Shown: in pieces, positions 9,801-16,244 of the stretch
Layout: each line of letters opens with the position of its first letter
Position numbering within the stretch: position 1 is the stretch's first letter
Notes under the pieces: generated by a model
Database searches by the model: none
Seen by the model: only the letters and a program-made list of their open reading frames with translations
What the model was told of the DNA's origin: nothing
From: Marinoscillum sp040218045
GTDB lineage: Bacteria > Bacteroidota > Bacteroidia > Cytophagales > Cyclobacteriaceae
Assembly (NCBI GenBank): GCA_040218045.1
Contig: JAVJQA010000004.1
Location: 66,502-130,501, forward strand
Direction of reading: 5' to 3'
DNA: 64,000 nucleotides
Position numbers and translations under genes: made by a program

Positions 9801-10429
9801 GACATTACTGATCCTCCAGCATATTCCTGTTGGTTAGTAGAAGTTATCTTAAACTCCCCATTGGTGTTAAAATCCCGTTCGTTGATCAGTGATGTAAGCG
9901 TAGTTTTGAGAATCACATTAAGGTCCCCAGCATTTGACACCTCAAATTTTCTATGAAGACCATTTTGAGATCCTCTTTTGATGGCTTCAGGGGTTTCTTT
10001 TACTAGGATTTTTAGTTCTCCGGATTTAATCTCATAGCTGAATACTACCTGACCCTCTACAAATTGGTGCCCAAGATATTGTACAGACTCAGGTTTGATA
10101 ACTTGTTCGCCATTGGACAAATACCATTCATTGTCTTCGGCTTCATCTGTATAATAGGCATACCCCTTGCTGGTTGGTTGTGGACCGTGCTGTGTGGTAT
10201 AGACAGCTCCATCAAAATTGACTCCACCCTTCCAGGCTTTGTACAAACTGGAGGTCCGTGCATCATATGACACCCAGAGTTCATCACTCAAGGCAGCAGT
10301 GACCATTCTTGGTCTCAGGTCCATTACTGAGCGAAATACCCAGGCTTCTCTCGGTCGTTCAATTTTCTTTTCTTCCTTACATGCACTAAATACACTAAGT
10401 ATCACACAATAATACAGGACCTTCCTCAT
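6806..10429 (-). CDS. Giant lipoprotein: cytochrome c, PA14, beta-propeller and C-terminal DUF1080 (3-keto-glycoside hydrolase-like) domains
   Basis: A 1207-residue lipoprotein (lipobox FSAC, Cys17). In order: an N-terminal region of about 230 residues with no family I recognise; a cytochrome c domain with CKSCH near residue 258 and GKVIKGGSGVWGE/TAHPALE blocks shared with the neighbouring dehydrogenase; a PA14 carbohydrate-binding module (about 370-510; RLATDDGSKLFIDDKEVIDN); a propeller of the membrane-bound dehydrogenase type (about 540-870; GGIDFLNEDQMLV, GLRTPNGIGIGVDGEIFVADNQG); an Ig-like stretch; and DUF1080 (about 1000-1207; GGWKLLFDGETT, YENYELSLDWKIS, GNSGIVYNVNE, EWNTVHLKV). DUF1080 enzymes act on 3-keto-disaccharides. 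The order suggests binding, redox handling and cleavage in one envelope protein. Confidence 0.83.
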   Translation of the reverse strand: MRKVLYYCVILSVFSACKEEKKIERPREAWVFRSVMDLRPRMVTAALSDELWVSYDARTSSLYKAWKGGVNFDGAVYTTQHGPQPTSKGYAYYTDEAEDNEWYLSNGEQVIKPESVQYLGHQFVEGQVVFSYEIKSGELKILVKETPEAIKRGSQNGLHRKFEVSNAGDLNVILKTTLTSLINERDFNTNGEFKITSTNQQEYAGGSVMSVKGSLKLLNDEVTDLKVFYHEGFDVGKGKVETEEIGIVSGAELIEKSDCKSCHNEEVKTVGPAYISIARRYNDSEGTISMLVGKVIKGGSGVWGEALMTAHPALEEEDAQEMIKYILTLDNNDEDKDANAWHLGEKTVPIRFQDNFNRVSKETSGLTAYVYLYSGDSPNFNVLETQSPIKGAIVPKLHIRDAQDFGEIQEDFAMIIKGRLIIPKISSYSFRLATDDGSKLFIDDKEVIDNGGLHSTSPKDGEVYLTEGKHDLEIHYFQGKGGAALSFQWFNKNTGRFEVVPEDMLSTSPEDFKMVKPHIPQEKLVKSIPGDKQWLKGVHPSFDLFQSRPDDFKPRVGGIDFLNEDQMLVCTWDSLGPVYLVENFRSSNPEEITVKLIASGLAEPLGIKVVDGEIYVLQKQELTQLIDHDGDMVIDEYRTVADDWTVSANFHEFSFGLVYKDGYFYGALATDILPGGASAQPQPKDRGKIIKISKETGKVEFIASGLRTPNGIGIGVDGEIFVADNQGDWLPASKINHVREGAWYGSRSVDFEGTEGMVQDEPLVWLPQDEIGNSPSTPTYLDKGPYTGQMIHCEVTHGGIKRVYVEKVNGIYQGAVFRFSQGLEAGVNRLAWAPDGSLLVGGIGVSGNWGQTGKLNYGLQRLVFNEESTFEMLKVKAKSDGFEIEFTEPIAEGQVISADNFQIEQFYFKPTAEYGGPKMALKVMSAKAFSLSPDRKTAVFKLDGLKEKHVVYFRIKRPFRSANNQELWTTEAWYTLTSIPANDPVNIEANTTPNNQLSETEKSGGWKLLFDGETTAGLRSYNSESLGSKWTAKDGALVFQGQGAGEGGDLVITDKPYENYELSLDWKISEGGNSGIVYNVNEDSKYDYPWLTGMEYQVLDNVRHPDGQIEKHRAGDLYDMIECEFVSVNPVGEWNTVHLKVNKGHVQHWLNGYMVVEYDLWNAEWDSMVAGSKFSDMPDFGKTKKGHIVLQDHGDKVWFRNIKIREL

Positions 10430-10445
10430 CGAATTCTTATATAAA

Positions 10446-11498
10446 TTATAAACCTAAAATCTTTCTATTCGCTTCATCATCAGGCTTTGCTCCTGCAAAG
10501 TCATCAAAAGCCTTCTCTGTTACCTCGATAATGTGATTTTGGATAAATGGGGCACCTTCAGCAGCTCCTTGCTGTGGGGATTTGATACAACACTCCCATT
10601 CCAAAACTGCCCAACCATCATAATCATATTGGCTCAGTTTCGAGAAAATACCACCAAAATCCACTTGACCATCGCCAAGTGACCTGAACCTTCCCGGACG
10701 TTCTACCCAACCCTGAAAACCTCCATAAACACCTGCTTTACCTGTTGGGTTAAACTCGGCATCCTTGACATGGAACATCCTGATGTTTTCGTGATAGAAA
10801 TCGATAAACTGTAGATAATCCAATTGTTGAAGAAGAAAATGCGAAGGATCGTACAGGATCTTGGCTGAGCTGTGTTTACCAGTAGCTTCCCAAAATCTCT
10901 CATAAGTAATGCCATCATGTAAGTCCTCGCCAGGATGCAATTCATAACAAATTTCGACACCCTCATTCTTTGCATGATCCAGGATAGGCATCCACTTCTT
11001 GGCAAGCTCCTTGAATCCCAGCTCTACTAAACCAGCAGGTCTTTGAGGCCATGGGTATACTGTGTGCCAAAGTAATGCACCTGAGAAACTGGCCATTACA
11101 TCAATTCCTAGATTTTTGCTTGCCGTTGCTGCCGCTTTCACCTGATCAACCGCCCATTCAGCTCTTGCCTTTGGGTTACCATGCACAGATGCTGGCGCAA
11201 AGGCATCAAACATGCTGTCATAAGCAGTGTGTACGGCCACCAATTGTCCTTGAAGGTGTGTAGCCAGTTCGGTTATTTCCAGTCCTGCTTCATTAACAAT
11301 TCCTTTTATTTCGTCTGCGTAGGTCTTGCTTTCGGCTGCTTTTTTAATGTCGATCAATCTGCCGTCCCAAGCTGGTATTTGTACCCCTTTATAACCTAGG
11401 CCCTTCGCCCATTTACAAATATCCTTCAGGTTATTGAATGGAGCCTGATCGTCTGCAAACTGTGCTAAAAATATTGCTGGTCCTTTGATTGTTTTCAT
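10446..11498 (-). CDS. Cytoplasmic xylose-isomerase-like TIM-barrel sugar isomerase/epimerase
   Basis: A 350-residue TIM barrel with no signal peptide, so probably cytoplasmic, unlike the Tat-exported paralogue in the same operon. Visible family blocks are GPAIFLAQF at the start, GYKGVQIPAWDGRLID, ITELATHLQGQLVAVH, VEICYELHPGEDLHDG, ILYDPSHFLLQQLDYLQFI, MFHVKDAEF and AVLEWECCIKSP; these carry the His, Glu and Asp ligands for a divalent metal. Proteins of this subgroup stand next to paired Gfo/Idh/MocA genes in many Bacteroidota sugar clusters. Proposed job: isomerise or epimerise a keto-sugar made by the neighbouring oxidoreductases. It lies 16 bases before the DUF1080 gene. The exact substrate cannot be read from the sequence. 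Confidence 0.87.
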   Translation of the reverse strand: MKTIKGPAIFLAQFADDQAPFNNLKDICKWAKGLGYKGVQIPAWDGRLIDIKKAAESKTYADEIKGIVNEAGLEITELATHLQGQLVAVHTAYDSMFDAFAPASVHGNPKARAEWAVDQVKAAATASKNLGIDVMASFSGALLWHTVYPWPQRPAGLVELGFKELAKKWMPILDHAKNEGVEICYELHPGEDLHDGITYERFWEATGKHSSAKILYDPSHFLLQQLDYLQFIDFYHENIRMFHVKDAEFNPTGKAGVYGGFQGWVERPGRFRSLGDGQVDFGGIFSKLSQYDYDGWAVLEWECCIKSPQQGAAEGAPFIQNHIIEVTEKAFDDFAGAKPDDEANRKILGL

Positions 11499-11521
11499 GA
11501 TTTAATGGTTTTGGTTCTAGT

Positions 11522-11959
11522 TTAGGTTTTGGGTTTTGGGTTGCTCCCATACACTTCAGGTGGTTCCTCTACTTTAAATTTGGCTCCTCTATATCCTGAG
11601 TTTCTTAGGTAATTCGAAAATGAGATTAACATACCGGTTAACTTCTGAGTGAGGGACGAAAATTCGTCAAAAGCTTCTTGGTCGATATAACTTCTATCGA
11701 GAGTTCTAATTAACTGACTCTCGACCTCATTGAGAGACCCTAAAGAATATCCCAAAAAGACCACAAATTCTTTGGTACCTCCTCTACCAAACCCCTCAGC
11801 TATATTGTCCATCACTGATCCACTCGATCGGTTAATCTGGTCTTTCAATGGAAAATCTTTAATTTCAGAATTACTTAAAATCTTATCAAATACTAACTGA
11901 TTCAACAACCTAGCCTCCACCCACACTTTTAAATTCCTAAAGCTTTTTATCGTAGACAT
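11522..11959 (-). CDS. Four-helix-bundle protein (23S rRNA intervening-sequence / S23 family)
   Basis: A 145-residue protein of the S23 family: FRNLKVWVEARLL near the N terminus, then DQINRSSGSVMDNIAEGFGRG, EFVVFLGYSLGSLNEVESQL and a last amphipathic helix; the tail NPKPKT is low complexity. Family members include proteins in 23S rRNA intervening sequences and the Avd accessory proteins of diversity-generating retroelements; the cellular role of stand-alone copies is unclear. It interrupts an otherwise coherent sugar operon in the same direction, with 23 bases on one side and 13 on the other. The downstream flank is a G/T-rich run of TTTAGG and TTTTGGG units that also encodes the tail. This looks like a passenger gene inserted into the operon without breaking transcription. 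Confidence 0.85.
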   Translation of the reverse strand: MSTIKSFRNLKVWVEARLLNQLVFDKILSNSEIKDFPLKDQINRSSGSVMDNIAEGFGRGGTKEFVVFLGYSLGSLNEVESQLIRTLDRSYIDQEAFDEFSSLTQKLTGMLISFSNYLRNSGYRGAKFKVEEPPEVYGSNPKPKT

Positions 11960-11972
11960 ACCAACTTAGAAC

Positions 11973-13142
11973 CTAAACCCCATGAACCTTGGTCCACACA
12001 TTTCCCTTTCTTGTAGAATCCACGACAGCTAAAATCATGGACATGCCGTGGACGCCATCCTCAACTCCAGGACAATCAAGTAATTCATTGAGCTCCTCAT
12101 TGAAATAATAGTTTCTGAGTGCATGAGCAAAATTCCGGTAGATATTGGCGAATGCCTCCAGGTAGCCCTCCGGATGCCCTGACGGAGTTCTTGTATGTAA
12201 CATGGCTTCTTCTGTGAGATACCCGCCTCTATCTGCTCCAGTACGGTAAATCCTATCCGGGTTACCATGGTCTTTTACTATAAGGGTATTCAGATCTCTT
12301 TGTGACCACTCCAAACCTCCTTTATTGCCATATACTCTGATCTTCAGATCATTTTCATCACCGTTAGCCACTTGTGAAGCTGACAATACCCCATTAGCGC
12401 CATTATCAAAGTGAAGGAGTACGTTCGCATCATCATCAAGAGGTCTGTCTTCAAGGGTAGATCGTATTTCAGATAAAACTTCAGTAATCTTCAACCCACT
12501 TACATACTCAGCCATGTGAGCCGCATGTGTTCCTATATCTCCAAAACAATTGCTGATACCTGCCATAGCAGGATCTGCACGCCAGGCAGCTTGTTTTTGA
12601 TCTGTGTCTTCTACTTTGGTCACGAGCCAGCCTTGTGGGTACTCTACCATTACTTTGTGCACTTTCCCGATCTCACCTTTTTTCACCATTGCCATGGCTT
12701 GCTTCACCATTGGGTAGCCAGAATAGGTGTAGGTCACTGCAAATGGTAATCCTGTAGTTTTTACTTTATTTTTCAGCTCAACTGCCTCCTCATAAGTGAA
12801 TGCGAGTGGCTTATCAATGATCACTGGAAATCCATGCTCCAAAGCCAACATAGCTGGTTCAAAGTGTATCATATTTGGTGTGACAATAGATACAAAGTCC
12901 ATCCGCTCACCTTCAGGAAGAGATTTCTCAGAAAGAATCATTTCTTCAAAGCTTCCATAGACTCGATTGTCTGGAAGGAAAAGCTCCTTCCCTGAAGCTT
13001 TCGATCGATCAGGATTGGAGCTAAACGCTCCACACACTAATTCAATTTGTCCGTCAAGGTTGGCCGCTATCCGGTGAACTCCACCAATGAAGGCGCCGAT
13101 TCCGCCACCAACCATCCCCATACGTAGCTTTCGATGACTCAT
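11973..13142 (-). CDS. Gfo/Idh/MocA family oxidoreductase (copy 1)
   Basis: A 389-residue NAD(P)-dependent sugar oxidoreductase without signal peptide. The N-terminal Rossmann domain begins GMVGGGIGAFIGGVHR; the family EKP motif is present as DKP (VIIDKPLAF); the GDIGTHAAHMAEYV helix carries the catalytic-region His; a C-terminal alpha/beta substrate domain follows with WSQRDLNTL and SGHPEGYLEAF. It is clearly homologous to the adjacent copy 2 (shared HRIAA start, YSGYPMVKQ/YTGYPMVRQ, FGDIG, GHPEG), so the pair arose by duplication. Paired Gfo/Idh enzymes are typical of 3-keto-glycoside pathways, one oxidising C3 of the incoming glycoside and one reducing the released 3-keto-sugar; which copy does which is unknown. 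Confidence 0.9.
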   Translation of the reverse strand: MSHRKLRMGMVGGGIGAFIGGVHRIAANLDGQIELVCGAFSSNPDRSKASGKELFLPDNRVYGSFEEMILSEKSLPEGERMDFVSIVTPNMIHFEPAMLALEHGFPVIIDKPLAFTYEEAVELKNKVKTTGLPFAVTYTYSGYPMVKQAMAMVKKGEIGKVHKVMVEYPQGWLVTKVEDTDQKQAAWRADPAMAGISNCFGDIGTHAAHMAEYVSGLKITEVLSEIRSTLEDRPLDDDANVLLHFDNGANGVLSASQVANGDENDLKIRVYGNKGGLEWSQRDLNTLIVKDHGNPDRIYRTGADRGGYLTEEAMLHTRTPSGHPEGYLEAFANIYRNFAHALRNYYFNEELNELLDCPGVEDGVHGMSMILAVVDSTRKGNVWTKVHGV

Positions 13143-13148
13143 ATTAAT

Positions 13149-14285
13149 CTAAATGTTTACCCAAACTTGTCCATTTCTACTAGATTCCAGTACTGCTTCT
13201 ATAAATTTCATTCCTCTTACACCATCTTTTACATTAGGAAATGCTCCTTCTTTAAAAGCCTCACCCCGTATCGCCTGAGCTGTTCCGGAATAAATATTTC
13301 CCATTGCATCAAACAAGCCTTCAGGGTGTCCAGGTGCGATCTTAGTGCTCTCAAGCGCAAATTCAGTGTTGTAAGGATTACCAGGTTTAAGGATTTGTGC
13401 GGGTTCTCCCTCACGCATGTATTTAAGAAAAGTAGGATGCTCTTGCTCCCATACCAATCCAGCCTTATCTCCATAAACCGCTATCTTAATATTGTTTTCT
13501 TCGCCTGTGGCGATCTGACTTGCACAAATCACGCCTTTCACTCCGTCCTTTGTTCTCACTAGAGCAGTTCCATCCACATCTAACGGGTTGTCATCATACA
13601 GGGTATCTATGTCCGAAAGCACCTTGTTGATTTCCAATCCAGAAGTATACTCTAATAAGTTAAACGCATGCACTCCAATATCTCCAAAGCAGCAGCTCTG
13701 CCCAGATTTGGCAGGGTCTAGTCGCCATATAGCTGCTCGTTTTCCCTTTTCATGAATAAATGGATTGATCCATCCCTGATAATACTGAGCATCAATTTTC
13801 TGAACCTTACCCAGGTCACCTTGCGCTATCATTGCTTTCATCTGGCGCACCATGGGATACCCGGTATAAGTATGTGTCAAGCAAAAGACTACCCCTTTCT
13901 CAGTTACCAATTGATCCAACTCAATAGCCTCAGAGGCCGTCATAGTAATTGGTTTCTCACAGATAACATGAAACCCAGCTTTGACCAACTTTAAAGCCAT
14001 AGGATAGTGTAGGAAGTTTGGTGTCAATACCGAAACCACTTCTATCCTCTGATCAGGCGGAAGAGCCAATTCTTTTTCAATAAATGCATCTACATCTGAA
14101 TAGGTGCGTGATGGATCAAGTTCCAATTTTTTAGCGAATGCAACACTGGCTTCATAATCGACATCAAACACACCACCCACCAAGTCGTAGCGTTCGCCCA
14201 TATAGGCAGCGATCCTGTGTACAATGCCAATAAATGAATTGGGGCCACCTCCCATTAAACCTAATCTGATTTTTCCTTTTTGCAT
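13149..14285 (-). CDS. Gfo/Idh/MocA family oxidoreductase (copy 2)
   Basis: A 378-residue oxidoreductase and the first gene of the minus-strand sugar operon. Rossmann motif GLMGGGPNSFIGIVHR, canonical CEKPITMT (EKP lysine), GQSCCFGDIGVHAFNLLEY, and C-terminal GHPEGLFDAMGNIY. It lacks a signal peptide and should act in the cytoplasm. It is 6 bases upstream of copy 1, so the two are co-transcribed. Unlike copy 1 it retains EKP rather than DKP. The 208-base region upstream is shared with the divergent MFS gene and holds a LacI-type palindrome, suggesting joint control of uptake and catabolism. Confidence 0.9.
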   Translation of the reverse strand: MQKGKIRLGLMGGGPNSFIGIVHRIAAYMGERYDLVGGVFDVDYEASVAFAKKLELDPSRTYSDVDAFIEKELALPPDQRIEVVSVLTPNFLHYPMALKLVKAGFHVICEKPITMTASEAIELDQLVTEKGVVFCLTHTYTGYPMVRQMKAMIAQGDLGKVQKIDAQYYQGWINPFIHEKGKRAAIWRLDPAKSGQSCCFGDIGVHAFNLLEYTSGLEINKVLSDIDTLYDDNPLDVDGTALVRTKDGVKGVICASQIATGEENNIKIAVYGDKAGLVWEQEHPTFLKYMREGEPAQILKPGNPYNTEFALESTKIAPGHPEGLFDAMGNIYSGTAQAIRGEAFKEGAFPNVKDGVRGMKFIEAVLESSRNGQVWVNI

Positions 14286-14394
14286 TTATAGTAAATTTTG
14301 TAAATCGTATTACTAGTTCTTCTTGATTTGGCAATTTGTGGAAAAACTGGAAAACTATTAAGATCTTCCCGAAATTTCAATGGTTATTCTTTTG

Positions 14395-14404
14395 CAAACG
14401 TTTG
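14395..14404. promoter_or_regulatory. Candidate LacI-family operator between divergent sugar genes
   Basis: The perfect palindrome CAAACGTTTG, extended to TGCAAACGTTTGTA with one asymmetric base, fits the LacI/GalR operator form with a central CG. It lies 110 bases upstream of Gfo/Idh copy 2 and 90 bases upstream of the MFS gene in the only intergenic region of the locus longer than 60 bases. No LacI-type regulator is encoded in the window, so it would have to act from elsewhere. The rest of 14286-14493 shows no clear TAnnTTTG element in either direction. Confidence 0.55.
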
Positions 14405-14493
14405 TATTCAGGGTGTTTTTATAAAATCATTAAAATTGCTTTGAGATTGAGGTTTAGATTTACTTATATTGATCCATTAACCAACTCACAAAA

Positions 14494-15705
14494 ATGAACG
14501 ATAACATTAATAGTAGAAGATTATTTATTGCAAGTTGCTTTGCGCTGCTTACAACTGCCTTTGCATTTGGAATCAGGGCGGGCATCATGAATGACCTTGT
14601 TTCAGATATGAGACTCGATGACTCACAACTTGGGTGGATCAATTTCATGGGAATATTTGGTTTTCCCATTGCCACATTGGTTGGTGGGCCTATGTACAAT
14701 TCCCTTGGGCCAAAGCGTATTGGCAATATTGCCTTTATATGCCATATCCTGGGAATCACATTTTCCATTTTGTCAACGAGCTTTTACACCTTATTCTTTT
14801 CCACATTTTTTATCAGTTTTGGTAATGGAATGGTAGAGGCAGCGTACAATCCAATGATTGCTGCCATGTATCAAGAAAAGAGAGCAGTAATGCTCAACCG
14901 TTTTCATGTGTGGTTTCCCGGAGGGATTGCTATTGGTTCTATTCTTGCCTTAATGGTAACAAACATTGAAGGTGGATGGCAAATGAAATTGGCCATCATG
15001 TACGTACCAGCATTGATCTATTTTTTCATGTTTTGGGGGCAGAAATTCCCTGAGTCACCAAAGGAGACCACTGTTTCAACTTCCAGTAACTTCAAAGCGA
15101 TTCTATCATCACCCATTTATTGGTTGATGCTCGTTTGTATGGCGCTTACAGCCACCACTGAGTTGGGCACACAATCTTGGGTGGAGCGGATCCTGGCCAA
15201 CTCAGGAGCTCAGCCACTATTGGTATTGGCCTTGGTCACTGGCCTGATGGCTATCGGCAGGTTATTTGCTGGTCCACTGATCCATAAACTCAATATCACC
15301 GGGGTGCTTTTGAGTTCGGCAGTCATTTCTGCAATTGCTATTTTCTTAATGAGCCTAGCCACTGGCCCTATGGTCTATGTAGCTGCGATCTTGTTTGCAG
15401 TAGGGGTTTGTTATTTCTGGCCTACTATGATCTCATTCGTAGCAGAATACCTACCTGAAACCGGAGCTCTTGGCATGTCTCTAATTGGTGGAGTAGGGAT
15501 GTTGGGGCTTTCCATTTTCCAACCAATTATTGGAAGTTGGATTGAAGGTCATAGAAAAACTTTAAGTAGTGAGGGTTTAGCCGGGGAGGCGTTGGAATTG
15601 GCCGCCGGGCAAGCCACTCTCGCGAATATTGCAATTATTCCAATAGTACTCATTGGTGCTTTTATTGTGGTATTCATTTGGCAGAGAAAGCACAAACCTG
15701 CCTGA
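14494..15705 (+). CDS. MFS transporter, probably a sugar importer
   Basis: A 403-residue integral membrane protein with about twelve hydrophobic segments. The loop after helix 2 reads GGPMYNSLGPKRIGNIAF, the position of the MFS signature, and helix 5 has FVPGG-like VWFPGGIAIGSILAL. The overall look is that of FucP/YbjJ-like sugar transporters. It diverges from the sugar operon across a region with a LacI-type site, so it probably imports the sugar freed in the periplasm by that operon. It ends at a strong hairpin shared with the converging cupin gene. Substrate and ion coupling are not evident. Confidence 0.88.
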   Translation: MNDNINSRRLFIASCFALLTTAFAFGIRAGIMNDLVSDMRLDDSQLGWINFMGIFGFPIATLVGGPMYNSLGPKRIGNIAFICHILGITFSILSTSFYTLFFSTFFISFGNGMVEAAYNPMIAAMYQEKRAVMLNRFHVWFPGGIAIGSILALMVTNIEGGWQMKLAIMYVPALIYFFMFWGQKFPESPKETTVSTSSNFKAILSSPIYWLMLVCMALTATTELGTQSWVERILANSGAQPLLVLALVTGLMAIGRLFAGPLIHKLNITGVLLSSAVISAIAIFLMSLATGPMVYVAAILFAVGVCYFWPTMISFVAEYLPETGALGMSLIGGVGMLGLSIFQPIIGSWIEGHRKTLSSEGLAGEALELAAGQATLANIAIIPIVLIGAFIVVFIWQRKHKPA

Positions 15706-15717
15706 TCAGAACAATTA

Positions 15718-15754
15718 TTAAAGGATAGGGCTTATGATGAGTCCTATCCTTTAA
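15718..15754. terminator. Bidirectional hairpin between MFS and cupin genes
   Basis: A perfect 12-bp stem, TTAAAGGATAGG with CCTATCCTTTAA, and a 13-base loop sit between convergent genes. The right arm overlaps the last codons of the cupin gene. The stem-terminal A/T bases give short U tracts in both directions, so it can stop transcripts of both. Confidence 0.75.
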
Positions 15755-16241
15755 TTGCGAATTTCTCTATGAGTGTTTGATGTTCAGGAAACTTGGTATG
15801 TAGCTCCTCAGCTTCTACCATCCTGAAATCCTTAAAATCAAAACCAGGATTGACCATGCAGCCCATAAGGGTATAATCATCCCCTGCCGAATCCAAAACC
15901 TCTGCCGCGAAAATGGACTCACGAGGTATGACCACCTGAAGTGAATGGCCTTTGGATATATCAGAACCAAGTATTTCCCTTCTATATCCACCTGCTTCCA
16001 AAATGTGAACCACGGCTGGTTGCCCTTTGTGGAAATACCACAGCTCGTCAGATTTGAGTTGATGAAAATGTGATTTGTCCTTATGCTTTAATAAGAAATA
16101 GATGGAGGTCGCAAGGTTTCTTGTACCTCCTTCCTCCATGATTTGTATGTTGCCTGGGTTTCGATAAACCTCTTTGTAGTACCCACCTTCAGGATGGGCT
16201 TCCAAATTGAGCTGGTCTATCCAGAAGTCTGCTGATTCCAT
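15744..16241 (-). CDS. Cupin_5 (DUF985) domain protein
   Basis: A 165-residue cupin: LNLEAHPEGGYYKEVYR at the N terminus, RNLATSIYFLL, SHFHQLKSDELWYFHKGQPAVVHIL, and GCMVNPGFDFKDF near the C terminus. The HPEGGYY and HFH..KSDELW.FH blocks are the family hallmark and would supply metal ligands. DUF985 members are often annotated as sugar-epimerase-like but a general function is not established. It starts 3 bases from the end of ppk1 and is transcribed in the same direction, so it probably rides on the ppk1 transcript. Confidence 0.88.
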   Translation of the reverse strand: MESADFWIDQLNLEAHPEGGYYKEVYRNPGNIQIMEEGGTRNLATSIYFLLKHKDKSHFHQLKSDELWYFHKGQPAVVHILEAGGYRREILGSDISKGHSLQVVIPRESIFAAEVLDSAGDDYTLMGCMVNPGFDFKDFRMVEAEELHTKFPEHQTLIEKFAIKG

Positions 16242-16244
16242 GTT

